Shown here piece after piece: positions 1-11,642 of a stretch of DNA of 64,000 bases; within the stretch, counting starts at the first letter, position 1; every line of letters begins with the position of its first letter. The notes below the pieces were generated by a model. That model ran no database searches, was not told where the DNA came from, and saw only the letters and a list, made by a program, of their open reading frames with translations. The translations under genes were made by a program, and so were the position numbers. This stretch comes from Oxyruncus cristatus (lineage: Eukaryota > Chordata > Aves > Passeriformes > Cotingidae), in contig VXAY01005255.1 in assembly GCA_013399855.1 (NCBI GenBank), positions 928,114-992,113 on the forward strand, read 5' to 3'.

Positions 1-2867
1 GTCAATGATTCCCACCTCAGCCCTGTTAGCACTCACCACAGGAACAAGTGTTTTATTAAAAATTTCCTTCCTGGATAGTCTTTCTTCAAATGCTTTTGCT
101 ATTGATCCAGACAAACAGATGAGATCAAAAAGAGTGAAAGGACACCCGGGGCTTAATTTTTTAAGAAAATTTAACTTTATTTTTGTAACTTCAAGAATTA
201 ATTTTATGAATCATCTGCTGAATTGGATGTGAAAGCTCACTCTCATTTCTTTGACCTACACTTGCCTTAAAATTCAATTCAAAATGAGAAAGGAGGGGGA
301 AATGTACTAATTTTTCTTTGGACACCTTATAATCTTCTTTGAAAAAAGTACCTGCCACAGGGGACTGGCTGTGGTGACACTCTGAAGTATGTGCAGCAAC
401 GTGGTTTACACTGGTAATTTGGAGTGGCCTCCTGGTTCACCTTTGGCTGAAGATGATCCCTCTTTGGCCCCTTACCCACCCAAACCAGTGCACAATGATT
501 ATGGGGTGTCATGGGCCCTGTGGTGAGCCACAACATGGTGTGTTCAGGATGGGAGCCACCTGCCCTCCTCACCTCTACTTGAACATAGCAGAGCTGTTTG
601 TCTCCTGGCTTTGCCAAGAGGGCTTGGGAATCAACTCGTGCCCCAGAGCCAGCTCTCCTGATTTGACACTATTTCTGTTGCAAAACAGTACTGTACTTCT
701 TACAGCCTGGATTATGTATTACCAAGGACCACTTGATCTTGGTAAGGCTTTGACTTGACCAGTGTTTCCTGAAAAACATGGCATGACATCACCAACAAAT
801 GCCAGATAACCAAGGCACGTAGGATCAGGTAGTTCCTAACCTGAGAAGTGCTGTAGGTTACGTCAGCATTGACATTCACCACAGTATACATATTCCCTAT
901 AAAGGGGAATAAAGGCAAGGGAGATTGACAAATATGGACATTTGTTCCTTCAAAAGAGACCTTAAAATGTAGGCTGTTCTTGGCGTTTGTTATTTCTGAA
1001 TGAGGAGAAAATGTACAGTAATCTTACACTTGTTATAAGAACTTAATTTCTTTTTCCATTTTAATTTCTACTATTTTCTGCTATTTAATTCTGCTCCTAC
1101 TACTCAGGTCAGTCTAACAATGTGTAATGCAACGGTAGATCACTAATTTGCAGTAAGGATTAGAAACTCTCTTGAAAATAATTAAATTTGCAAACTAACA
1201 AGTAGATAAGCAAATGGAAATGTGCAATCAGTCAAAAGGTGTGTGCAGCTCATTTATGTTGTCATCCCTGATTTGCTAGTTATGACAATGCTATGTTTTC
1301 GAGCTGCTGTACTAAGGCAATTCTTCATGCTATGCTTGCTAGCCCATGCACTGTAGCTAGGAGAAATGATGCTATTAATAGGAGACTGCAGTACCTTCCA
1401 TTAAATCTTAGATGAGAGGTGGAGACGCTGCCAACTTCTGTTGCAGATTATAAAGTGTGCAGTCTAGCAAGTGCATATTAGCTAGATGCAAGTGCAAATA
1501 TATTGCTATCTATGCCAGGCCCATTAAAATGTCCAGGCATTTACTTTTTTGCCATTTCTGCTGCTATAATGGAGAAATAAACATGAGTCATTTGGCAAAG
1601 TCATAGCAATGAATGGTAAGGACATCTATCTGCATTGTCCCCATGATCTGTGGTAATAATTGTCATTAAAGAAACCTAAATGCATATTTCCATCTTTGAG
1701 CAAAGTGGCATCTTAAATATGCTTCAGCTACCATTACAAACGAAGACAGAGGATGACCAAAATGGACTGTCATATAGAGGGACATCGCCTTTCATGCAGA
1801 GAGATGTACAGCACTTACAAGTCCTGAGTGGTGACAAGGCCTGACAGATAAGCTGCTCAGGAGTTCACAACATGGTGGTGAGGGATTACCATGGTCCCAG
1901 TCTCCACCACCTCTGCAGCCAGTCTCGGGTGCTCTTCTGCCATGTTGGCTGCACAAGCTGCCTTCATCTGGAGGCACCAGAGTTCCCAGGTTCAGTTTCT
2001 CCAGCGTTAGATTTGTATGGCTATGGGGGTCTTGCACCAAACAGGACTCGAATGGCAGCAGCTGCTGCTTGTTTATCTCAGCTGCTTCTGGAAGTGCTCA
2101 AGGACTCAGTGGTGCCCTGGCAATTCATGTTGCCATCATCTCTTAAGGATAGCCTATGGTAGCTATTTTTTTCTGAAACCCAAAGTTGAGAGAATACATG
2201 GGACAAAAGATCTGCAAAAACACCAGAATAAATAATTTGTTATAATAAATAATTTATTTATTTATGGTTTGGTGTGGGGTTTTTTGTTTTCTTTGGAGCA
2301 ACTTTACTGTGCTAGGTGCTGCACAAACTCAGAGAAGACATGAAGTTTCTTTCGCAAATAGCCTCTGTTTTCATGTCAAAAAGGTTGATTCAGGTAATCT
2401 GTGGAACACAGATGCATGTTATCTATATATATATTTTAAAAATTGTCTAAAATATTAACTCTATCATTCAGAATACAATAGCAGTATTATTTAATGGGTT
2501 AATCCACTATCAGGGTTGAAATTATTTGTTGTTTTTAAATTCATCCCTTAGCAACCTCTGATGTCCTACTCCTGAAATAATGAAGCTGACCTCCTAGGGC
2601 AACATGCCAAAAAAGTTTGACTGTGTTTAAAGAAAATGCAAATAAATTATTGCTAGCTTCCTTCTAGGGTTTGAAGATAGACTACCAGACAATGTAGCAT
2701 ATAGAAATTTAGGTCCATGCTTCACAGCCATCATCCAATATAATTCTCAGTGTCACTACCCTACTGTCACACTACTCACCCCTGAGTGGCCATTCCCTGC
2801 CACGCAAAGGTGTCACAGAAGCAAAATGTAGTGGGAAACCTGCTCTGACTTTGAGCTTCTCCCTTAT
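1..2867. other. Unique non-coding DNA, no gene recognised
   Basis: AT-rich single-copy-looking sequence. Short open frames occur on both strands near 330-620 and 1790-2160, in slightly GC-richer patches. None shows a recognisable domain, and opposite strands are open at once, as expected by chance. No repeat family, splice pair or RNA gene was recognised. Confidence 0.6.
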
Positions 2868-2938
2868 TTCAGCAGGGGTTAGATCAGATGATCTACAGAA
2901 GTCCATCCTAACCTAAATTATTCTGTGATCTTGTGATA
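2868..2938 (+). mobile_element. CR1 LINE 3' tail fragment
   Basis: About 70 bp of a severely 5'-truncated CR1 in plus orientation. The stretch reads as the usual CR1 tail: a GGGGTTAGATCAGATGATC-like segment, then a decayed TCCATCCTAACC motif, then a degenerate ATTCTGTG-type end (ATTCTGTGATCTTGTG). It ends directly against the 3' end of the next CR1, which lies in the opposite orientation. The left limit is uncertain; homology may begin as early as about 2830. Confidence 0.7.
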
Positions 2939-3029
2939 ACAGAATCACACAGAATCACAGAATCACATGGGTTGGAAAGGAACTCGGAGATCATCAAGTC
3001 CAACCCTTGATCCAACACCACCGCGGTTA

Positions 3030-3371
3030 CTAGACTATGGCACTGAGTGCTCCATCCAGTCTCATCTTAAAAACCTCCAGGGATGGACAATTCACCACCT
3101 CCCTCAGCAGACCATTCCAATGCCTGATTACCCTCTCTGTAAAGAACTTCTTCCTAGTATCTAACCTAAACCTCCCCTGGCACAGCTTAAGCCCATGCCC
3201 TCTTGTCTTACTGCTTGTTGCCTGGGAGAAGAGACCAACCCCCACCTGGCTACAGCCTCCTTTCAGGTGGTTGTAGAGAGGGATGAGGTCTCCCCTGAGC
3301 CTTCTCTTCTCCAGACTAAACAACCCCAGCTCCCTCAGCCTCTCCTCATAGGACTTGTGCTCCAGTCCCTT
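3030..3371 (-). pseudogene. CR1 ORF2 C-terminal fragment
   Basis: This minus-strand frame reads from the gap edge to the native ORF2 stop (TAG at 3032-3030). It shows the conserved CR1 tail segments: a [16 protein letters not shown] start, [42 protein letters not shown] and a final LSAIV. This region follows the RT domain in CR1 ORF2 and its function is poorly defined. The visible part is uninterrupted. Its frame does not match that of the RT piece across the 636-base gap, so either the gap length is nominal or an indel is hidden there. Confidence 0.92.
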
Positions 3372-3373
3372 CA

Positions 3374-4009
3374 NNNNNNNNNNNNNNNNNNNNNNNNNNN
3401 NNNNNNNNNNNNNNNNNNNNNNNNNNNNNNNNNNNNNNNNNNNNNNNNNNNNNNNNNNNNNNNNNNNNNNNNNNNNNNNNNNNNNNNNNNNNNNNNNNNN
3501 NNNNNNNNNNNNNNNNNNNNNNNNNNNNNNNNNNNNNNNNNNNNNNNNNNNNNNNNNNNNNNNNNNNNNNNNNNNNNNNNNNNNNNNNNNNNNNNNNNNN
3601 NNNNNNNNNNNNNNNNNNNNNNNNNNNNNNNNNNNNNNNNNNNNNNNNNNNNNNNNNNNNNNNNNNNNNNNNNNNNNNNNNNNNNNNNNNNNNNNNNNNN
3701 NNNNNNNNNNNNNNNNNNNNNNNNNNNNNNNNNNNNNNNNNNNNNNNNNNNNNNNNNNNNNNNNNNNNNNNNNNNNNNNNNNNNNNNNNNNNNNNNNNNN
3801 NNNNNNNNNNNNNNNNNNNNNNNNNNNNNNNNNNNNNNNNNNNNNNNNNNNNNNNNNNNNNNNNNNNNNNNNNNNNNNNNNNNNNNNNNNNNNNNNNNNN
3901 NNNNNNNNNNNNNNNNNNNNNNNNNNNNNNNNNNNNNNNNNNNNNNNNNNNNNNNNNNNNNNNNNNNNNNNNNNNNNNNNNNNNNNNNNNNNNNNNNNNN
4001 NNNNNNNNN
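3374..4009. other. Assembly gap, 636 Ns
   Basis: A run of 636 N characters inside the CR1 at 2941-4345. The missing part should hold the catalytic palm motifs of the reverse transcriptase. The two flanking coding pieces are out of frame with each other, although 636 is divisible by three. Confidence 0.99.
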
Positions 4010-4343
4010 AAGGAGATCAGGTTGGTCAGACAGGACCTGCCCTTCCTAAACCCGTGTTGGCTGGGTCTGATCCCTTGTCCATCCTGTAGGTGCTGTGTGA
4101 TTGCACTTAGGATGATCTGCTCCATAACCTTGCCAGGCACTGAGGTCAGGCTGACAGGCCTGTAGTTTCCCAGGTTCTCCTTCCGGCCCTTTCTGTGAAT
4201 TGGCGTGACATTTTCCAACTTCCAGTCATCTGGGACTTCCCCAGTGAGCCAGGACCGTTGGTAAATGATGGAGAACGGCTTGGAGAGCTCTTCTGCCAAC
4301 TCCCTCATCACCCTTGGGTGGATTAACGACCTCCCGTCTGCCT
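4010..4343 (-). pseudogene. CR1 ORF2 fragment: start of reverse transcriptase domain
   Basis: On the minus strand this frame is open from an in-frame stop just above 4343 into the gap. It contains hallmarks of the fingers part of the CR1 reverse transcriptase: HPRVMRELAEELS, a DDWK segment, NYRPVSLTSVPGKVMEQ and HGFRKGRSCLTNLIS. These correspond to RT motifs 0 to 2 of LINE elements, before the catalytic aspartates, which would lie inside the Ns. The visible part has no stop or frameshift. It starts inside the domain because the element is 5'-truncated, so it cannot encode a working enzyme. Confidence 0.9.
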
Positions 4344-4345
4344 AG

Positions 4346-7300
4346 AAGCAGTAAGTTTGTAATCACACATGCAGACATCTAAGTTACTACGTTCAGCACT
4401 GGAGCTGGATGTTGCAGCTGTACCTGTAGACTGCATTTATTTTTCACTGAGATCTTGCAGACCTGAAAAGTTCACAACAGTGCAACTCTCCAGAGTCCAT
4501 CCATTGGGAAGCATATAGGTCTCATCAATGAGAAGACATGAGTATTGGAAACTTCTACCTGTTAATGTAATAAAACTTGGCATGACTGCTCCACCCTTAA
4601 GACCAGCCAAGAGAGGATCTCTCTGCTAATGGCACTGCTGGGAGATTCAGTTATTGCCTGTGGGATGAGTCTTTCCTGAGTTCTTGGTGAAAGGATGTGC
4701 TGGAGAGCCCACTCAGAGGAACCTCCAAACCCCTCTTTACTCTTGTAGTCAGGGTAGGATTCAAACTGAGTCAACAGAGACCAAAAAATTGGATGAAAAA
4801 TTGTCTTTTTTTTTTTTTTTAAATCGACTTTACTTCACAGAACTGCTGATTGAAACAGTGTTTTAACACATAAACAAAACTTGTGAGACTTTGGGCTGGA
4901 TCATTCTCTAGAGGAAGCAGAGGAAGCCTTTAAACCTTTGTTCCTATGTGAAAGAATAAAAAAAATGTTGGGTACTCACAGCTCTGCAATTTTAAATAAG
5001 GTTAGTATTTTGCTAGCTGCTTATTCCTAATCCTTGCATACTAAAAAGGTTAATGGGATCATTGCAAGATCAAATGTTTATACGGCAGTGGATTAACCTT
5101 TACTTCTCACTCAGTTTCTTCCAAATGTACACTCTGTTCAGTATGGATACCTGCTAGCTACACTGTGGCAATATGGGCAAGAGTTCAAGTCTTCATTAAC
5201 TGAGTGCTAAATTACAGTGATAATAATGTAATTTTCAAGCATTTCAATCCTTCTATGTTGCTCATTACAACACAAACACAAATGGCACATTCAAACTTGA
5301 AAAAACTCGAGTGAGAAATAAGAATTACCATTTCGATTTACTCTACGAAGCTTGATATATTTTTATTCTGCTTTGTGGTAAGACTTCTATAACTCTCTGG
5401 GGAGGGGGAGATTTTCAATTTAAAAATATGATTTAGGTGTGACATCTTTATTTCTTGTCTAGACTGATCTTCCTTCAGATTGTTTCCAAAATGTATACTA
5501 CAAGGACACTAGCTGGTAGAGATTTTTCTACCTTTTTACTGTTTCTGAAGGACCTTCTGAAGGAACCTTGCCCAATTCTGAAAGTGAAGGCTTGGTGCTT
5601 TTTTACTGCTAAAATGTAGCTCTGTAGTGGGATCAGCTACAAAGAGAAACATCATCTGACATCTGAAGAGTATTCAGAATGGATGGGAAGCCTCCTGTCC
5701 TATTTTGGCCTGTGCAGGGACACACAACCAGAGAACTCGGATGCAGTCGGCCCTCGTCTATGCTTTGCTAAACTCCAATTGCTGCGCTTGCTCCCTGCAG
5801 TCACTGGGATCCTAGAAGCATGTATGTGCTGGTCAAGGCTTGAAGCTAATCTTAGCTAAGTCAGATTTGTGAGAATACAGTCTTGTAATTGTTTGTACAT
5901 GTGCGACATCATTATGGACTGTTCTTTTACAGCAGGAGTCTCAAAGTCAATGGTTTTCTAATAGGTTTGTCTTATTCTGGAACTTCAGCACATTGCTTTT
6001 CTTTATATTTTCATTGAAATGTATGCTTACTGTGAAGTTGGGGAGGAGAAGAAGAAGAGGGCGGGTTCACATGATAAATATTTTTTAAATAATTACCTTT
6101 CCAAGGGCTTTTTTCCACAGTACCTCCTTGTGTTTCCTGGATGTGCTCAGAAGATTTTACCTTTGCAAGAGACTTATGACTTACAATATTTTTGTCTACA
6201 GACTAGTAACAACCTTGAAAAGATTGAGTTTCCATGGCAGAAGCTCACTGTATTTTTTTCATGCTGTTTAGGGGTAACACATGCCTCATTATTCCATAGT
6301 AACCCAAGAAATGCTGTACTCTAGAGAACATATTTTCAGTCTTTCAAGCAGAAGCTGGTAAAAAGGTCATATTCCTTGTCTCCCAAAATTGTTTCTAGTC
6401 TTTTGACCCCTGCAGACATACTGTCTTCTATATGGCCTTCATCGTTTTGTGAGTTTCATCAAACAAAAAAATAGCTGGCTAAGGATATAATTATATAATT
6501 CTGTGCCTTGAACTAGCTTTGAACATAACTTAGTCCTAAGCTAAGGTGTCAAAGGTGCTGCTAGTCATTTTAAATACGACTCCATGCTCTTTGAGAAGCT
6601 CTGAGGTATTAGGCTGGCTCAGGAAATGCACTTGTGTGTCAGACTTCCTAATGAGTAAGGCTTTAGACATAAATATGTTTCATTGCTAGCAGGGGGCAGG
6701 TCATCACCTGCTGTGTGTTGGCCAGCATCTGGTGATGGGTAAGGTCACATCATCATGGGGGTGGAAATAAGAGACTGCTGCAGGCCTCAGCATGTGACTG
6801 AGGGGGCACTGCTGTGCAAGCATACAGTAGTGGGGAACCACCCTTGACACTTCAGGAATACAACATGACCTGCCTACATGTGGTGTGTGCTCAGAAGAAG
6901 GAGCCTACACTGAACTTGGAAGTTCTTCAATAAATGTCCTTCCACTCACCTGTCTTATTCAGGTTTGGCTCAAGCAGCTACTCTTTATTCATCCTTCATG
7001 TTTCCCAGTTACATAATCACCTTAGGACTGTTTTATTTGTATCATCTGGTAAAGAAAAACCTCTGAACCATTATCATATTAGAAGGAGGCAAGTCCATAT
7101 TATTATTATGGTTGCTTTTAGGGATTCAAGAATAATCAGAGTCATAACAAGTCTGGCTATTCCCTATGATCTACTGAGGCAGGTTTACAATCCTTCATTT
7201 AATATAGATCTACATTGGAAAGACTACACAGAAAAATTTTTTGAATGGTCTCCAAAGGATAGTCATGGACACTTAACTACAGAACAAAGACTTAGTCAGC

Positions 7301-9140
7301 GAGATATTTCCTCATCTTTCTTTAAAAGCTTATGTCAAATATCACTTCAGATTTCGTTAACTTTTGCAGATAGTAAATTACTGTGAAAATAAGGAGATTT
7401 GCAGTGGGAAAGCCATCTATTTTAGCTGACTTTCTGATGTTGGAACATATGATTATACAACTCCTTCTTTCCTAATATGTCCACAAAAAAAGCTGGAAAG
7501 CACAAAAGATACCAATACTGTAAGAAGAAACAGTCCTAGCATATCCCTCTTCTCCTCTCTCCTTGCTTACCACACCTTCTCACAACTTAGGATGGTTGTC
7601 CAGAGCTGAGACACACTGCATTTTACTATCTGTCCAGGATGGGTGAAATCTGGTTAAATCTGTCCTCTTTTGTAATTCTTATCACCCTTTAATTTGGAAG
7701 AAGCAGTTTGTAACAGTTGCTAGCATCTTGCAAGAGAGAGAAGAGGATTTATAACTATCAGGATACCAGCTGAGAATTTCTTCAGATAGTTCTCTGCTCT
7801 TTTTATTATCTAGATCTTGAGCTTGGCCTTTTTGCAGGAAAACAGATGAAGAAGATATTTCTCTAGCATTTTTTTCAGAAGGTTCTTTTTTTTTTAGTAT
7901 TTATTTTTTGTTTTATTTCCTTCCCCAAAATCTGCTGCAAAAATTTTTAGCGGACTTGGGGCCAGATCTAGAAAGTATAAGTATTTAAGAGGATATAACC
8001 TCCTAGAATCTTTGTAAGTAAGAATGGCCACGTCAGAACTGCTGAAACTCACTGGACCTCTCCCTCTTTCACTTCAAAGCCAAAGTCCCTAAAGTCTGAG
8101 TATTTCAGATTTGAATGTGCTCCCCCAGCTAGAGTGCATGTGTTCATTTCTCCTGCCTGAACCCCACTAGGGGCCAAGCACTTGGCAGAATGGAAGTTCT
8201 CTGTGGAATTTTGCGTGGTATCATGCATGCACAAAATCTGGTCCTCCACAGAATGCCTCAGTGGGTACTTTGCGTTTAAAAAGTGGGCAGAATAAGAGCA
8301 ATCATTGCTTACCTTGCACGTAAGGTATTACCATTTCCCATTACACCCCTTGCCCATTCCCTCCCTACAGAAGTCAAATTCCCTACACAGTGCCCCAGCC
8401 ACGCTGGCTATAAGATTTCGTAACCATGACCGTTTCTATTTTCTAGTTAGACCCTTACAGAGATGCTCATACCTGCAGACAGCTCTGATACCTAAAGGAC
8501 TTATAGGTTCTAATTTTCTTAGAATTACAATGGAGCTCAGTGTTTAGTCCACAGTAATGAGACCTTTGTACATAAATTCCTCACAACTGAAAATATCCTG
8601 TGTTTGGGCATCCTGTGTAAGAGGGACAACATAAAATGAAAAGAAAAAATATTCCTGATTCATGTATCCTGATTTCCTTCACTCTCTATAAATGCTTTGG
8701 TGCATTTTTCTGCTAAATCAGCCATCAGTACGGAATTATTATGTTAGAGGACACATACACACAGTTTCATATGGTGATCTATATAATCATTTTATCATGG
8801 TATTTTACTGGGAAAATTAAAAAAAGTGAGATGGTGGATGAACTAAGCTGAATCTATTCTTAGATGTAAAGATCCGTTGAATAAGTTTGTGTTGTTTTGC
8901 TGTTGATGTGATATGCCAGGACAGCAGAATCTTTGCCTTAAATAGTAATACCAGTAACCCATGGTGCTTGTTACTATGGAAGGATCAAGACTAGGCTGCA
9001 TGGTACTATGCAGATTTGGGGAGCTTCATTAGAAGGACAAAACATAAAATTTTCTTGGGAAAGATAGGTATAAAGGAACCATTTAACATCCAAGCATAAG
9101 GAATGAGGAAATTCAATGTTTACATGATTCCAGGGAATTT
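4346..9140. other. Unique non-coding DNA, no gene recognised
   Basis: AT-rich DNA without a recognisable gene. It holds a T15 run at 4806-4820. The GC-richer block at about 6660-6930 ends in an AATAAA and contains a CTCF-core-like motif at 6685-6699. A 150-codon open frame at 6934-7386 has no recognisable domain, no homopolymer or repeat origin, and a length within chance for the window. I see no splice-supported exon here. Confidence 0.55.
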
Positions 9141-9835
9141 GTGGGATCGTAGGATCAGTTAAAAAATGAGCTAGGGGATGTGACCTGGTCCACACCCCTG
9201 TTCAAAGCAGGTAAGCTACGGGATGAGACAAGGCTGCTCAGGTGTTTGTCTAGTTGGATCTTGAAAACCTCCGAGGAGCGATAGTGAACAACCTCTCTGG
9301 ACAGCCTGCTGCACTGTCAGACTGTCCTCAAAAGCTTTCCTTCCTTTCATTTCTTTTATGTATATTTATATCTCATTCTTCTGTCCTGCACCACTGCGAG
9401 GAGTCCAGTTCTATCTCCTCTATGACCCCTTGTAGGCACTGAGGGGCAGGTAGATGCTTCTAAACTGATCACTTCTCCAGGCTGAAGCAGTCCAGCTCCC
9501 CCGCCTCTGCTCATATGCCAAGAACTCCAGTCCGCACTGCCTTGGGGCCTTCCAAAAGCTCCTTCCAGTTTGTCCATGTCTTTCCTGCATTGCAGGGCCC
9601 AGAACTTGATGTCATGTCTAGATATGGCTTGATGAGTGCCATAAAGAGAGGAACCATCCTTATCCCTAATACGTGTGCTATGCCCATGTTCATACATACA
9701 GGAGCTGTTGGCTGGCTTTCCTGCTGGGGCACACGACATGCCCACAGTGAGCTTACTGCTTGCTGCAGTCCCAGGGCCTTTCCCACAGAATTGCTCCCCA
9801 GACCTTCCACCTTTTTCTGGAGAAAAAGCCTAGAT
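9141..9835 (-). mobile_element. Ancient CR1 LINE fragment
   Basis: A decayed CR1 on the minus strand. On the plus strand the CR1 layout is still readable in reverse order. It runs through GTAGGATCAGTT-like tail remnants, GACCTGGTCCACACCCCTG, GATCTTGAAAACCTCC and CTTCTCCAGGCTGAAGCAG. Further on come GGGCCCAGAACTTGATGTCATG and GGCTTGATGAGTGCC. These are the reverse complements of the ORF2 C-terminus and tail. Small indels have scrambled the frame, leaving fragments of 99 to 129 codons in two minus frames. It is clearly more diverged than the copies at 11262 and 22238. Confidence 0.85.
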
Positions 9836-11028
9836 GATTAGGCCCTTACCTTGAAGATGTTTATCTTTTCCACTCTCTTGGGTGGAATAGAAACTGTCAT
9901 CCTAACATGCATTCCTCCTAAAAGGTTAATTTAGAACCCTTGACTTTACTGAGATGAGTCATGAGTCACGAGTTACTCATGTGCATAAATGTTTTCAAGA
10001 TCACGCCTGGAGCATATACCTGAGTTTGGAAGACTTTTGATTGACAAATTTATTCTGTTCTCTTTTCTTTAAATATTCATTTGTTAACTTAAAAATCCAC
10101 TTATTCATACATTACTCATTAAAATATGAATAAAGTTAGTTATAAAAGGTCTAACCTAAAAAAAACCCCCAACCTGCTTTTTTCTCATTTCTTTTGCACG
10201 CTCTTAGGAAAAGTGTTATTCCCATTATATTTGAAGGATGCTAGTGATTAACAAGGTTCCTTATTAGTGGTGTATGCTGATATTTTAGCAGTTTGAAGAT
10301 GAAAAATCTTGGCTTTTCATCAAAATGATTAAACTGTTTTCTCTGTCCACTTCAAAATCCTTTAAATAAAAGATCATTTATTAGTAATAAAGGATTAAGC
10401 TGCCTAAGAATGATGCAAGGACATCTAAATTTTCATTGCTTAATAAAGCAAAGTGTGAAATCTCAGATTCCTATTTGTAAATTTTTTTCTCTTAAATTTC
10501 TCTCAAAGTCTCTCTATAATTCATTTCAGCTGGTAGCTAATACACCTCGTTTAATACACCTTCACAGGTGTATCCTCCCACCAAGCACTACAAAAACTTA
10601 ATATGCTGGGTCATCTTGGTCATCTTTGTGAAAACCTTTCTGAGTTTGCTGATTTCTTGATTTATTGAACTAAATTTCCTGACATAGAATGATTCCAGCT
10701 TTGAGATGAATTTACCCAGGGAATCTTTTGCATTAGTAAAGAAAAATGATGGTACCTGTTTTTTTGCCAGATAGCTGCCTTTGACTGAATATATATTTTA
10801 CCTCTGAGAATGAAGTCCAAGTACAGGATGAGCCTCATTCTTATTTGATAGCAAAAAAAGGACCATTTTCTTCCTCTTTGCCCCTTTTCCTCTTCTCAGA
10901 GAGTTCAACTGAAATTTATCAGACCGAGGAAGGAAAGGGACTTTTACTGAATCACTGAGCATGGAAAAAATACACATTTTTTGTCGGAGAAGTTAGCCAG
11001 AGGTAGACACCCTGATATTGCCCCTTCC
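9836..11028. other. Unique non-coding DNA, nothing recognised
   Basis: AT-rich sequence between an old CR1 and a polypyrimidine tract. I see no gene, repeat or RNA signal. Confidence 0.55.
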
Positions 11029-11195
11029 TTCCTTGATTGCTTCCTTGCTTCCTTCTTTCCTTCCTTCCTTCCTTCCTCCCTCCATCCCTCCCTTTCTCCC
11101 TTCCTCCCTCCCTTCCTTTTCCTTCCTTCCTCCCTCCATCCCTGCCTTTCTCCCTTCCTCCCTCCCTTCCTTTTCCTTCCTTTCTTCCTTTTCTA
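11029..11195. repeat. Polypyrimidine CTTCC/CTCC-rich tract
   Basis: About 165 bp in which nearly every plus-strand base is C or T, made of CCTT, CCTC and CCTTT units with a few A or G interruptions. The complementary strand is polypurine. The tract contains a 54-bp tandem duplication and lies about 65 bp upstream of the 5' break of the CR1 at 11262. Open frames in it translate to Pro/Ser/Leu- or Gly/Arg/Lys-rich repeats and are not genes. Confidence 0.95.
11067..11174. repeat. 54-bp tandem duplication inside the polypyrimidine tract
   Basis: Positions 11067-11120 and 11121-11174 are the same 54 bases with one difference, C at 11090 against G at 11144. Such near-identity indicates a recent slippage or unequal exchange event. 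Confidence 0.95.
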
Positions 11196-11308
11196 CTCAA
11201 TGCAAGTTGCTTCTCAGTCATGTTCTGAAGTGCAACTAGTTTCATTCAGAGCTGTAACAGGTCATCATGGGGAATGGTGCTGAATCCAGTTGACATCCAG
11301 TCACTACT

Positions 11309-11536
11309 GGTGTCCCCCAGGGATCAGTGTTGGGTCCAGTCCTGTTTAATATATTTATTGATGATCTGGAGGAGGGGATTGAGTGTACCATTAACACATC
11401 TGCAGATGACACCAAGTTGGTTCGGAGTGTCAATCTGCTGGAGGGTAGGAAGGCTCAGAAAAAGAATCTCAACAGGCTGGATAGATGGGCTGAGACCAAT
11501 GGCATGAGGTTCAACAAGACAAATCCTGGGTCCTGA
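11309..11536 (+). pseudogene. CR1 ORF2 fragment: RT catalytic segment
   Basis: This frame holds [20 protein letters not shown], the RT motif around the conserved PQGS, followed by SADDTKL, which is the ADD form of the catalytic Asp-Asp motif in LINE elements. [11 protein letters not shown] segment follows. Both catalytic aspartates are present, but the frame stops at 11534-11536 (TGA), just after FNKTNPGS. Related copies continue through this point, so a frameshift or base loss has occurred. Conventional ATG-based detection would begin at 11327, but homology already runs from 11309. Confidence 0.9.
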
Positions 11537-11642
11537 ACTTTGGCCGCAACAACCCCACGTAATGCTACAGGCTGGGGGCAGAGCGGCTGGAAAGAAACCC
11601 AGCAGAAAAGAACCTGGAGGTGCTGGTTGACAGCCACTGCAC

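Larger units (their letters stand above)
2941..4345 (-). mobile_element. CR1 LINE, 5'-truncated, interrupted by assembly gap
   Basis: A CR1 non-LTR retrotransposon on the minus strand. Its 3' end is at 2941 with two to three ATTCTGTG-like units and its 5' break is near 4345. Visible coding parts are an N-terminal reverse-transcriptase piece (4010-4343) and the ORF2 C-terminus (3030-3371). Between them lie 636 Ns. The 3' untranslated part shares its wording with the elements at 22238 and 44983 (GGGTTGGACTTGATGATC-type segment), so these three belong to one subfamily. The 5' truncation, typical of target-primed reverse transcription, removed ORF1 and the endonuclease. Confidence 0.95.

Noticed and set aside
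6660..6930. GC-richer block ending in AATAAA, looking like an LTR end
   Set aside because: No matching second copy, no clear TG...CA limits and no family I can recognise.
6934..7386. 150-codon open frame, longest non-repeat frame in the window
   Set aside because: No domain, signal or splice support. One or two frames of this length are expected by chance in 64 kb on both strands.
10952..11283. Pro/Ser/Leu-rich and Gly/Arg/Lys-rich frames on both strands
   Set aside because: Products of the polypyrimidine tract.
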